This document shows, piece by piece, positions 44,038-55,480 of a stretch of 64,000 bases of DNA. Position 1 is the stretch's first letter; each line of letters opens with the position of its first letter. The DNA lies in NCBI GenBank assembly GCA_950022295.1, contig OX465601.1, forward strand, positions 72,239,501-72,303,500, read 5' to 3'. This stretch comes from Bromus sterilis (lineage: Eukaryota; Streptophyta; Magnoliopsida; Poales; Poaceae). The notes beneath the pieces were generated by a model. That model made no database searches. It worked only from the letters and a program-made list of their open reading frames with translations, and was not told the DNA's origin. A program made the position numbers and the translations under genes.

Positions 44038-47000
44038 TGTGACACCCTCGATTTACGATCATGTACAGTAATCATACACGCAGGGTACATGATCGAGATC
44101 AAGGTGCCACGGTGAGAATATCACAGCACACACTAAACACAAAAGGATAAACCAAAAATATTACAATGAAGGGGGGTCACATAGTTAGTCAAGTTTTGCC
44201 TTAAGAAGGCTAGCACAAATAACATCCGAGGTACAGATCGAAAAGGCGAGGCCTCCTGACTGGGATCCACCGAATTACTCCTAGTCAACGGGAACTCGAC
44301 GTCGTAGTAGGCTCCTCCTGGAATCTCCTGCTCCTGGGCTCCAACGTCGACTGCAGCGGCCGATCAGGCAAAGCGAAAAGGGGAAATAAAGAAAGGGTGA
44401 GTATCTAGCATACCCGCGAGTCTTACGTCCGCTACTAAGCATTTATGCATGTATCAAATGGAAAAGGGAGGCTGTATATAGTGGACTGCAAGGTAGAAAT
44501 CAGAATAAGGGTAAGAAGCTAGGCCTATCGAAGACTAGCATCTTCCGACGAGTCTTGCAGCATGAGGTAAGAATCAGCCAACAGTTTAATATAACAGTAA
44601 TGAATGTAACAATGCAGCAGAAGTTGCTGCAGCATTGTATAATAATAAGTTGTAATCATAATTAACAATGCCTCCAAGTAGCCCTCCTCGACATCCCCGC
44701 GAGGAAGAAAACCCGGAACCAACAGTTTAATAGTAATAGTTTGTAGTGATAGGTTCTGGCTTCAGCATAAAGCGTCCTGTTACCATGGACACGGCTATCG
44801 ATAGATTAATCTTCCCTGCAGGGGTGCACTAGTGTGACACTACACGCTCGGATCTCCAGGGTGGCGTACACCTGGTTAGGGAGCACCCCACCGAGGCTAT
44901 CCGACACAACGCAGTCCATCCTACGACTCATCAGAGAGGTCCCCGCCGGTCTACAGCCCTAAGTGCAAGGGGGTCATGGGCCTATCACCCCTCGCTCTCC
45001 GGGTCGTTGCAAGGAGGGTGAATTCCAACGCCGCAGCGCGATCCGTCCCTGTCGCAATGCTGAACTGGACGTCTTTCAGAGCTTTCGAACGAGGCTACAT
45101 TGCGGAGGCGCCCAAACGCGTAATCCCACGTATAGGTAGTGCGTATAAGCCAAAAGGCTACTCAAGTCATCCGCCGAACCTGTTAAGAATTTTATTAATT
45201 TTCTGTCGAGACAACCGTTATCGTTGCCCCTTATTGAATGAGTCGCGGACAACGACAACAGCCAGGACCACCAGTAACGTCGGTGCCTGCCCTGTCGTCC
45301 CACCAACTCGTGCGGTTACCAACAAGGTGAACCGTCTCCTTACCTTGTCTCGCGTTTGCTCCGAAGAGCTCGACTTTCGTACAACAGGAAATCCTTCGGC
45401 CACGAACAGTACCAGGCCCGCCGCACACCGGTGGAATACACCTGACCTGTCGTTCCGCTAAGATAACCTGCGCGGGCACCGTTGGGTCACCCGACTCCTT
45501 ACCTGTAAGGACAACCGTGGTTCAGAACCCTAAGACGGATATACAGAGTCGACCACGAGTGGAGTACGGGGATTTCTCCCCGATCGCTCACACTTGAAGT
45601 GGCTCGGCAAATCCGACGTAGGGGGCTGAGTTGGTGTCTGCTCTGAACCGTACCTGTAGCAGTTGTAATGGATCATATCCGCGATCATCCCAGAGTGATC
45701 ACGGCCCGCTATCTAATCCTATTGACTAACAAGGCGCAGGGTTCACTGCTGAATATAATATATATAATAGGCAGCATGGGATAACAGAAGGTACATCAAG
45801 GGGCGACAAAAACAGGCTATGCAATTGAGTAGGATTATAACGTAGCAGCAGCAGCATATGCCTAGTGCAAGAAAGTACGAAAAGATAGGCGATATCTGGG
45901 GAAGGAAATGGCTCTGCTTGCCTGTAAGCTCGACAGTAGAGGTACGGTCGTCGACGAAGTAGTCGATCATAGGGGCATCAGCAGCGGACGTCGAGACTAC
46001 CGGACAATAAAAGAGGGGGGAGAAATAATAAATACACAACAATGATAGCAATAAAAATACAAGACATGACATATGAAATGTTAACGATGATCTAACGTGG
46101 TACGATACACATTGCTCGGAACGGAAATTCATCCGGGGATGAACTGCCAGTTTCGGGTGATTACCGGTCAGGGTGTACGGAGGGGGGAAGATCATGCCGG
46201 AGGTGTCGTGGACATCCGACAAACGTATGGGTGATGTATCCGGACTAGTTGAACTGTCTGAACAACTTTCGTGTTCAGAATAAATTCATCCGGAGAGTTT
46301 TACGGTATCGGGCAATTATCGGACAGACGACCCGGAGGGGGGGGGGATGTCGATGTTCGTTGTGTTAGAGGGGGGTGGTGGGTATACGGGTAGAGTATTC
46401 TTAACCGTTATATTTTTCTGATCAACTTTCACGTATAAAGTTTCTCGATCCGAGTTACGGATTAAAAGATATTGATTTTATAAGTTTTAAACATTTTAAA
46501 TCATTTTCTGAATTTCTTTAATTGTTTATTCAACATTATCCACAGCACAGTTTGACTGGTCAAAGCTGACATATGGGACCCACATGTCAGCCTCTCAGTT
46601 TTAATAAATTCATTTTAATCACTAACTAACAGTGGGGCCCAGGTGTCATTGAGACATTGTTTAATTAACAGTTATATTAACCCAAAGGTTATTTTAATTT
46701 AATTTATCTAGTTAATTAAACAAGGTGGCCCACTGGTCATACTCACATAGTACTAACAGTTTTTTTTAATCTGCAGGGGGGATGTTTAGCTCGTTGCCTA
46801 ACCCGAGCTCGTCGGCGGCAAGGGCACGACGGCGAGGGGCCGCTCCGGCGAGGGTGGCCGCAGTGGGGGAAGGCGTGGCGTGGCCACGCACGACGTGCGC
46901 ACACGCGCAAGGTGCGGGCGGCGGTGGGTTGGACGCGGGCGGGGCGCGGAGCTCGGCAATGGCGGCCGCGGTGGCGCCCGTAGCAGGGGACGGCGGGGAG

Positions 47001-48032
47001 GGGTGCTACGGCGAGCGGAACGACGGGAAAAAGGGGGAAAGGGTGCGGCTTCTCACCGCGGTGGTGTTGGGGAGAGGTCTGGGAGGCCGGGGAGCGTCAT
47101 CGGCGACGAATCGCTCGCCGGAACTCCCACGGCGGCCGGAGCTTCCCGTGACGCAGGCGTCGTCTGCAAGGCACCTGGGCTTGAGGTCTTCGACGGGGAG
47201 GAAGAGGAAGACGTCGCGGATCCCTTGGACAGTTCGGCGAGGCCAGACGAGGCCTCCGGCCACGTCGTCGGTGACTGCCCTCGGCGACGGCCGCGGAGGG
47301 CGAGCGCGGCTGCGAGCTATGGGGACGACGACGCGAGCGCGAGAGGGGAGCAGGGGGCGAGCTAGGGTTCGGGTGCGGGGGAGGGCATCCCGGGGCTCTT
47401 ATCCCCCCGCCGGCTAGCCGTGGATGGCCGCCACGGCGGCACGGCCGCGGCCTGGCCGGGGGATGGTTGCCACGGTACCCCCTGAACAGGGGTTCAAGAT
47501 GATGGGGAGGGGAGTGGGCCGGGGTGGCCGGGCCCAGTGGAGAGGGGAGGGGTCTTGCCCATTAGCGTAGGATAGGTTTTCCCCCTTTTTTTTGATGTAA
47601 TTTCTTTTCTGTTAGCATTTATTTTAGTTGGCATTTTGGACTTTTTCTAAAATATGAAACTAGTCCCATAATTAATATTGCGAATTAATAGAGTGCCACA
47701 AAAAGTTTGGGTGCAAAATAAATTCATTTAATATTTATTTTTATTATGCCACTAGTGAAAGGGGTTATTTTAGCACTAGTTTGAATTGTTTGCAATATTT
47801 AAATATTGCAATAAATATCCAATGTTAGTTTAACATGGTCCACTGATTTTTAGGCATTTAACAAAATTGGTTGCACAATTTTTGAACAAAGTTTTATTTA
47901 TCACATTATTTTTAATATCAACCAAAAGGATTTTTGGAGTGATCATATGCAAAGATGATCAAAGTGAGATTAGCAACAGTAATTATCATTAATCAAAAGT
48001 GATTACTGTTACATAACACTGAGGGTGTTACA
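44038..48032 (-). mobile_element. S2, complete solo LTR of the E0 family (3995 bp)
   Basis: It begins TGTGACACCCTCG and ends GAGGGTGTTACA, which are near-perfect inverted ends. The flanks are tcaat (44033-44037) and tcaac (48033-48037), a TSD with one change. There is no internal region. It is the only complete copy of this LTR in the window and served as the ruler for E0's broken LTR (1-11778) and the fragment at 7517-9741. Orientation is minus by analogy with E0. The GC-rich frames at 46780-47420 are LTR leader sequence. AT-rich sequence at 45757-45770 could hold a minus-strand TATA box. Confidence 0.9.
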
Positions 48033-48138
48033 TCAACCTTAACATCTTTGCTAAGGGAAACTTGCTGCTACACTGCGTCTCACCTTCCACTTGGGGTAAC
48101 CAACGAGGAGAGTTGCCACTCTGTATCAAGCGAATTTC

Positions 48139-48220
48139 TGGCGTCGTTGCCGGGGATTCCAAAGAGCGGCTGGATCCTAGACCCAGCAACCGCCCGAATT
48201 TCTGGCGTCGTTGCCGGGGA
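48139..48220 (+). promoter_or_regulatory. E7 primer binding site, present twice
   Basis: TGGCGTCGTTGCCGGGGA occurs at 48139-48156 and again at 48203-48220, each inside the longer shared string CGAATTTCTGGCGTCG. It differs from the tRNA-Asp site of E1 and E2 by one base (GTC for GCC). The first copy lies about 10 bases from the probable LTR end and is the expected site. The second, 64 bases further, is a duplication. Confidence 0.75.
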
Positions 48221-48362
48221 ATCCAGTCTACAAGATAGGGGAGTTGCACACTATCTTTTATCTTTGCTTTTTAGTCTTGTTAGTTTACCTTTCAGTTTTT
48301 TACTTTTGTGTCCCTTATAAAAAATACCAAAAATACCTGTTACCTTGTCAGTAGTTACCACT

Positions 48363-49178
48363 ATGGCCGGTCCTTTTGCCTTTGGTGAGGCAGAAGTACT
48401 TACCTTTACTCAAAGAGGTGGTGTAAGTTTGAAAGATGCTTGGTATAGAATTAATGATTCTCAAAAAAGAGCCACCAAGAAGCAATCCACTACTATCTTG
48501 CTTAGAAATTTTTATGTTGGGATCACTTCTTGGAATAGGTTTCTTTTAGACACTGCTATCAATGGGAACTTCATAGAGGCCCCAGTTTGGGAAGCCCTTA
48601 AAGTTATTGAAAATCTTGTTGGAAGTCTCCCAGTTGTTAGTATTAAGGAGGACATTACTTTAGCTCACATTATGAGAAAACTTGAAAAAATAGAGCTAGA
48701 GATGCCAAGTATCGATAGGGTGAATGAGTTGGATCGTAAGATTCAAGGGAATTTGAATAGGCTAGATAACTCCATGCAGAAAATTGTCAAAACTTTGGAG
48801 ACTATTAAATCCCTTGATGAGAAGTCTTCTAGGATAGAAAAGATTGAGGAAGTTATTGAAACTCTAGGAATTACCTTTTTCTCAATCAAAACCAAAAAGG
48901 ATGAAACTCCGGCAAAGAAGGAACCTAAGTTCGTTTACGTCCCCAAGGTTCCACGAGCTAAAGCAAACACTCCCATTGCCAAGAGAGTTGAAATGGTGAA
49001 AACTTTGGAGGATACACCTATCTTTAACTTTAATGAAACTCCAATTGATTTCCCTCCTTTTGATTTTATTCCAAGAAGAATTTTCATTCGTCCTTTATTT
49101 GAGAAACCTATTAAGACTAGTTGTACTATTGAAGAGATTTTTGATGATCGTGATGATGGTTCAATGGATACAACTTGA
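48363..49178 (+). CDS. E7 gag-like protein, N-terminally shortened, intact ORF
   Basis: The ATG at 48363 opens 271 codons to TGA at 49176 without a lesion. The start follows the primer site by about 145 bases. Residues 28-100 match the second half of a retrotransposon gag domain (DAWYRINDSQKR ... ILLRNFYVGITSWNRFLLDTA ... VWEALKVIENLV). The first half, normally before the AW motif, is absent. Residues 110-180 are a long heptad-rich coiled coil (KLEKIELEMPSIDRVNELD, LDNSMQKIVKTLETIKSL). The rest is Lys/Pro-rich and then Asp-rich, with a PPFDFIPRRIFIRPLFE segment. There is no zinc knuckle. It might assemble with, or interfere with, particles of a full-length relative. That is inference. Confidence 0.7.
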   Translation: MAGPFAFGEAEVLTFTQRGGVSLKDAWYRINDSQKRATKKQSTTILLRNFYVGITSWNRFLLDTAINGNFIEAPVWEALKVIENLVGSLPVVSIKEDITLAHIMRKLEKIELEMPSIDRVNELDRKIQGNLNRLDNSMQKIVKTLETIKSLDEKSSRIEKIEEVIETLGITFFSIKTKKDETPAKKEPKFVYVPKVPRAKANTPIAKRVEMVKTLEDTPIFNFNETPIDFPPFDFIPRRIFIRPLFEKPIKTSCTIEEIFDDRDDGSMDTT

Positions 49179-51404
49179 TCTTCTGCTTTAAGCCTAGCTA
49201 ATGGCTCTAAAGAAGCGCTTTCGGGAGGCAGCCCGCAATGAATTTAGGTTTTTATTTTTGCTTTTATTCTGTTCTTAGTGGTCTTGATGATTGTTACTAC
49301 TGTAGCAACATCATTGTATCTTTACTTTTCAAGCTTTGTGCCAGGTTTAGCCTCAGATTGCAAGAAAGGTCAAAAGTTGGTACATGCTGTCCAGAAACAG
49401 ATTCTGTCTGCTTGACGGAAAAATTAGGGATAAATCACCAGATCATCTTTTTCATCTGAATTTTTTTTACGGCATGCTCCATACAATTACCTTTCAGGCG
49501 TTTGTTCAGAGTTTTTTGATTTGAGTTGTAGAAGTACCTCGAGAAAATTCTTTTCTCTCCGCTGTTCTGTTTTTCTCAGCTTCTGCCCCGGTTTTTCTTT
49601 TCGCAGTTTTGCAATCCTTAAGCTTGCTTTTTCTTTGCAAAATCTTTTGGGCAGGCAAGATAAACAGTAGCTCTTCCTGGAAATCTTTATTTTCAGTAGA
49701 GTAAAATTATTTTAGTAGGGCACTAACCTCTCTAATCAGTCTACAATGAGATGTGTATGAAGGGAGTTTTCAAGTGCGCGATGGAAGATGATGAAAGAAG
49801 ATCTTGGAGTGTCAAACGCTCAAGATTGGGGATGCCCATGTGCACCCCCAATAAATATTCAAGGAGACTCAAGCGTCTAAGCTTGGGGATGCCCCCGTGC
49901 ATCCACTTCTTCATCAACAATTATCAGTTCGTCCCTCGTTGCACTATATTTTTATCACTTCATGCGTTGTGTGCTATGCTTGGAGCGTCTCGCTCTTTAC
50001 TTTTCTAGGTTTGTTTTTGATTTGTTTGCTGTAGTAACAAGTTAGACCCTAGCTTACTCTTTTGTGTGGGAGAGATACACACTCCGCTTGAACTAGAACT
50101 CCTCATAGGATTTGCATGCTTATTCTTTTAGCTGTGAGTATTTCTTTTTCTTTTCTTAGCTGCTGCTCTGTTTAGTTGTAGTGCTTTAGTTTTTCTAGAG
50201 CTTTTATTTTGTCTTAGGGTGAACTTTCTATAGGTTGCATGTTTTATCTTGTTAGAGAGTTTGCCTATTGCACTGAGTTTTTTGTCTTGACTAGAAGTAG
50301 GTAGTTGAAGTTGCTATTCTCTTTGTATTAGTAACTTGCAATAGTTTTGAGGTATTGACTAGAGTAATGTTTGAACTTTTGGTGTCAAGAGCTCGAGCCT
50401 ATTAGTGATAGATGCCGTATTTTGGGCAATCCATGTGTTTTTCGAAAACCAAAAACCCCTGTTGAGAACTCTAGCTACTAGATGGATCACTAACCTCTGG
50501 AGGGTTCGAATATTAGAGTACACTCACGTACCATGAGTCGAGGATGCGCAAGGATAACCAAACCCCCATACACTCCTCCTCGGGGTACTTGTCTCTTTGT
50601 GAACCTCCTGATTAGATTGAGAGTTACCGATAATAAGTGCATGAGTTCTTCGGACTAATGTGAGTATTCTAAAGTTGACACTTCCACCACCTATACTTTT
50701 TCTAGCCTCTTCGGTACCGTGCATTTCCCTTTCTCACCTCGAGAGTTGGCGCATACTTTGTCGGTGCATCCAAATCCTTGGCACGATACGCTCTGTCATC
50801 ATAAGCCTCCTTATATCTTTTCTCAAAACAGCTACCATACCTACCTACAAGGCATTTCCATAGCCTTTCCGAGATACATTGCCATGCAACATCCACCTTC
50901 TCATTACTTGATCCTTAAAGTTTCACACCTTTTTTGTCTTCCTTCTCCACCCTCTTTTTGTTTCGCCTTTTAGGTGTCAACTTTCTTGCTCACGCTCATC
51001 CATTGCATGAGTGCTCAAAATATCGAAAGGGAGTGGATCAGTTTGACTTGTACCTGACTAATGGTCTGGGGACCATTCCAGATAAGAATCCAAAGGAGAC
51101 TAAGTGTGAAACTTTAGTAGATACTTGTTCTCAACAATTACCTTTTTTTATCTCGTATTTCCCTATCCCCTGCTTGCACGCAAACACCATCTGGAGACAT
51201 TCGAGTCACGGACAGCGAGAGCTCTTTCACCTTTTGTTCTTTTTTTGCTTGTGTCAATGCTAATATAGACTCTTGCTTGTTAAGACTTGAATTGAATTGC
51301 ATTCTTTGATTGCTTCACTTACAAAGTTCTTATATGGTTGTGTGGCATGTCACCACAGAAATTATGCTTGTTATCATTTACCTACTCGAGGACGAGCAGG
51401 AATT
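49179..51404 (+). other. E7 internal non-coding region
   Basis: About 2.2 kb without any pol domain. It has two polypurine-like phrases, CTCAAGATTGGGGATGCCC (49809-49827) and AAGCTTGGGGATGCCCC (49879-49895), which repeat the style of the true tract before the 3' LTR. Short frames here have no recognisable similarity. Confidence 0.65.
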
Positions 51405-51418
51405 AAGCTTGGGGATGT
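51405..51418 (+). promoter_or_regulatory. E7 polypurine tract
   Basis: AAGCTTGGGGATGT precedes the LTR start TGATACGTCC. It resembles the E1 and E2 tracts. Confidence 0.75.
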
Positions 51419-53045
51419 TGATACGTCCCAAACGTATCTATAATTTCTGCTTGCTCCATGCATGTTTTGTGTGACTTTGCCATGTTTTCCTTGAACTTGC
51501 ATACACTTTTGAGCATATTTGGACTAATCTATTAACCCAGTGCACCCAGCTGCCAGTTGCTGTTTTCTGCTGTTTTTCTATTTCAGGTTTTCCGGCCATT
51601 AAAAGTGCTCCAAAAAATCTGGAAAAATCAGATAAAAAATCAGCGACCCGGAAGCTTCCGGAATAACCAAGGCAGCGGAGGGGGGCCACCACAGGGACTC
51701 CAGAAGGGTCCCTGGCGCGGCCCCCACCTAGGCCGCGCCAGGGGGCCTCCTGGCTGCCCTGTGGGTCCCCTCGACACCCCCCTCCGCCTATATTTAGCCC
51801 TCGGGGTGGAAACCCCTAATATCGACTCCTTTTTCGTGATTTCGCCTCTGTACCGCCGCCGCCGCAACTTCAAGATCGGGGCTGCCTGGGGAAGCTGCTC
51901 CGGCACCCTGCTGGGAGAAGCTACCCCCTCCGGGAGACCATGCATAGCCATGGACGCCTCCCGTATGTACCGTGAGTAGTTTCCCTTGGACCATGGGTCC
52001 GTGAACAGTAGCTATGTGATCATCTCTCCCCTCTTTGTGCCTCCACTTTCGAGACCTGGTGAGCTGCCTCACATGATCGAGGCACCTTTGTAATTTTCTG
52101 CCGTTGCTATGCTGAGTTTGTTGGGATCTGATGGATTATGAGATTATGTTCAGATTGTGATGAGTAATATATTTGGTTCTTCTCTTTTATATTTTGTTCT
52201 TGAGTAAATTCTTGCATGTTCTCCGTTGCCGTATTTTACTTTGGCCAAGTGATTTGTTGCAACTCCAAGAGGGAGCGTTATGCTTGATTGTGGGTTCAGC
52301 CCCTTGATGTCTAGATTGAGTGACAGAAACATGAGACTAGGGGATGTGTTGTTGCCACCAGGGATAAAACAACGGTGCTTGTATCCGCGGATGCAAGGAT
52401 TGTTTACTTTACGCAAAGTTCTTTTAATGCAGTTGTCTGTTGCTTTTGATTTACACTTTGTGTGGGATTCACAACTTAATACCAACGAGATGTTCTGGAT
52501 AGATATCTCAAGGTGGATGATTCGTAGTAGATGCAGATGGATTTCGATCTACTTACCTTGGCGTAATGCCCATTGCTTTTGAGCCCTTCCTTTCTTTGCA
52601 GCATAGTTAGCATTGCAGTGCCTTCATAATCCAGTCAATTGCCCAACTGTGATTTGTTTACCTCGCTTGCACTTTTATCGTCTTTTGGGAGAGAGACACC
52701 ACTAGTGAAAATCACGGGACCCCGGTCCATCTTCATATCACTGTTTACATCCTTAGTTTACTTTTCAGTTGCTATCACTATCATTATCTCTTGCGTTAAT
52801 CCTTTGTAAACAGCAAGGCCGGAGGAATTGACAACTCCTCTATACTCGTTGGGAGCAAAGTTATTTGTATCTGTGTGCAGGTCCAGGTGAAGTTAGCAAC
52901 CCTCGGTTGTGAACGGTGCCATTGTTCACTTTACCACCTTCTTGTATTTCTGCGAGTCCTACGGGAGACAAACCCTATCCTCTACATAGGGAAATTTTCT
53001 GCTACGCTACATCTCACCTTCCACTTGGGGTAACCAACGAGGAGT
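51419..53045 (+). repeat. E7 3' LTR
   Basis: It matches the 5' LTR including the promoter palindrome (arms of 12 bases at 51711-51722 and 51731-51742, 8-base spacer) and TATA region near 51787. It diverges after GTGTGCAGGTCCA and returns at CACCTTCCACTTGGGG (53015-53030). The terminal CA cannot be placed with certainty. E6 coding sequence is recognisable from about 53046. Confidence 0.82.
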
Positions 53046-54353
53046 GAGAGATCCTCACCGTTTCACCGGCTTACGCCAAATTCATGGCTCGACCATGTTA
53101 TGTCTATCTAAAACTAAAGATGCCAGGTCCTAATGGCCCAATCACAGTCGATGGAAGTCGGTCCAGGGCAGTGGAGTGCGACGAACAACACGTCAAATTT
53201 GCCGAGTCGACACTTGCCAAAGAGGACTTGTCAGTATACCAAGAAAAGGTAGACCCGGCATATCCCACAATCCTGAAGAAACCGACTCCTGACAACAACC
53301 CCAAGTTCCAACCGGCTCAGGATACGAAGAAGGTTGACTTTGTCCCTGGTGACTCTTCTCAACAGTTCATCATTGGGACAGAGTTATCTGATAAATAGGA
53401 AAGCGTTCTCATCGAGTTCCTCCGTGAGAATCGAGACATCTTTGCATGGAAACCCTCTGATATGCCAGGTGTCCCGAGGGAACTCGCTGAGCACCACCTA
53501 AACATAGATCCAAAGCTGAAGCCGGTCAAACAATTCCTTCGCCGTTTCAACGACGAAAGGAGAAACGCTATTGGGGAAGAGATAACCCGGCTCCTTGCGG
53601 CCGGGTTCATCATGGAAGTCTTCTATCCAGATTGGCTCGCAAACCCGGTCCTCGTTTTGAAAAAGAACGGGACCTGGCGCATGTGCATTGACTACACAGA
53701 CTTAAACAAGGCCTTCCCGAAGGATCCCTTCACGCTGCCTCGTATTGACCAGATTATAGACTCGACTGCGGGATGTGAGCTCCTATGTTTTCTTGACGCC
53801 TACTCTGGTTATCACCAGATCAAGATGGCCCTTGAAGATCAAGAAAAAACGGCTTTCATCACTCCCTTCGGGATCTACTGTTACACTTCTATGCCTTTTG
53901 TCCTTAAAAACGCGGGAGCCACATATCAGCGAACAGTGCAGAGTTGCCTCAAAGAGCAGATTGGGCGCAACGTGCATGCTTATGTGGATGATATAGTGAT
54001 CAAGTCCCAATTGGCCTACTCACTCATCAGTGACTTGACGGAAACCTTCAAAAATCTGTGCATGTACCAGATGAAGCTAAACCCGGCCAAATGCACCTTT
54101 GGGGTACCTGCAGGTAAGCTCCTTGGATACATAGTATCAGAGAGAGGTATCAAGGCAAACCCAGAGAAAATCAACGCTGTCATGACTCTTCAGAAGCCGG
54201 CCTCAGTAAGGGAGTCCAACGACTCATAGGATGCGTAGCGGCTCTGAGTCGGTTTATAAGCCGACTTGGTGAAAAGGCAATCCCCTGTATCGGCTTCTTA
54301 GGAAATCAGAAACATTTGTTTGGGATGACGAAGTCGATCAGGCCCTAGAATCA
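53046..54353 (+). pseudogene. E6 protease end and reverse transcriptase
   Basis: Right after E7 the frame reads the end of the protease region (AYAKFMARPCYVYLKLKMPG), with the active site lost. After a TAG at 53396 comes the RT: LANPVLVLKKNGTWRMCIDY, LCFLDAYSGYHQIKM, TPFGIYCYTSMPF and the catalytic VHAYVDDIVIKS, then GYIVSERGIKANPEK. Single-base deletions near 54215 and 54286 shift the frame in the connection region (LIGCVAALSRFISR is still readable). The product would copy element RNA to DNA. This copy cannot. Confidence 0.85.
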
Positions 54354-55480
54354 TTGAATAAGCAACTATCCCAGTCTCCAATCTTGGCGGCTCCCAAACC
54401 AAAGGAACCTATGTTACTTTATATCGCAGCCAACAATCGAGCAGTCAGCGCTGTGGTTGTTGTTGAGCGTATGGAAGACGGCAAAGAGAACCCCCTGCAA
54501 AGGTCAGTTTACTACGTCAGTGAGGTTTTGACTCTACCAAAGCAGCGCTATCCTCACTGACAGAAATTGGTTCTTGGTGTATTCATGGCGAGTCGGAAGC
54601 TTAAACACTACTTTCAGGAGCACCCCATAACTGTAGCCAGCTCAGCACCACTCGCAGATACCATCCAAAACCGGGAAGCCACGGGAAGGATTTCAAAGTG
54701 GGCCATAGAGTTGGGGGATTATCACATCAAATACAAGCCTCGAACGACCATCAAATCCCAGGCGCTAGCCGATTTCATCAATGATTGGACAGAAATCCAA
54801 ACACTTCCGGAGAAGCTAGTCGCCCAATATTGGACGATGCACTTCGAAGGAAGCCGGCATCTCCAAGGATCAGGAGCCGGCGTGGTTTTTACCTCACCTA
54901 AAGGGGAGAAATTCTGCTATGTTCTACAGCTGCAGTTCACCTGTACCAACAATGCAGCAGAGTATGAAGCCTTGCTTCATGGACTACGGTTGGCTCGTGA
55001 GATGAACATAAGTTGGATCCAATGCTATGGAGACTCTGATCTCGTTTCTCAACAAGTGTCAGGAAAATGGGATTCCAAAAATCCCATAATGGCAACTTAT
55101 CGACGAGAGGTGCAAAGACAAGCTGAATTTTTTGTTGGATACCAGGTGGATCACGTGGACCGTAGGGAAAACGAAGCAGCAGATGCTCTCTCCCGAATCG
55201 GCTCTCAGATAAAGCCGGTCCCTCCAAACGTATTCCTGGATGTCCTAACAAAGCCGTCTGTACAACCACCAACAGAGCAAGACATAGCAGAGCCGGATCC
55301 AGAGCCGGCTTTGGTTGTTGCAATTCATGCTACACCCTCATGGGTTGTACCTTACTTGGATTACAAGACTCGAGGAATCCTTCCTCAAGATGAGATGTTG
55401 GCCAGAAAAATTGTCAGGAGAAGCCAATCCTTTGTACTCATCAATGGCGAGTTACATCGGCGGAGTGCCGCAGATGTTTT
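54354..55480 (+). pseudogene. E6 two RNase H domains (second of archaeal type)
   Basis: The first RNase H region (PMLLYIAANNRAVSAVVV to ALADFINDW) lacks the usual first catalytic Asp (YIAAN). That fits the degenerate first domain known in Tat elements. A TGA at 54558 interrupts it. The second RNase H runs from about 54830 to 55200: MHFEGSRHLQGSGAGVV, NNAAEYEALLHGL, YGDSDLVSQQVSG and NEAADALSRIG. This is the additional archaeal-type domain described for Tat elements. Its first acidic residue is Glu (FEGS) where Asp is usual. The frame then shifts at about 55478 in a T-run. Confidence 0.85.

Larger units (their letters stand above)
42547..53045 (+). mobile_element. E7, non-autonomous Athila-type element inside E6 gag
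   Basis: The 5' LTR starts TGATACGTCCG at 42547 and is split by S2. A tRNA-Asp-type primer site (duplicated) follows, then one intact gag-like ORF, 2.2 kb of non-coding sequence, a polypurine tract and a 3' LTR from 51419. No protease, RT or integrase is present, so it would need a partner element. Its right end is approximate because the LTR end decayed (53040-53048). The flanks (acggc left, no matching right copy) show no TSD. About 1 kb of E6 (gag end and most of protease) is missing at the site. Confidence 0.82.

Noticed and set aside
49238..51263. Small ORFs downstream of E7 gag
   Set aside because: They have no domain, no consistent start context and lie in AT-rich non-coding sequence before the polypurine tract.
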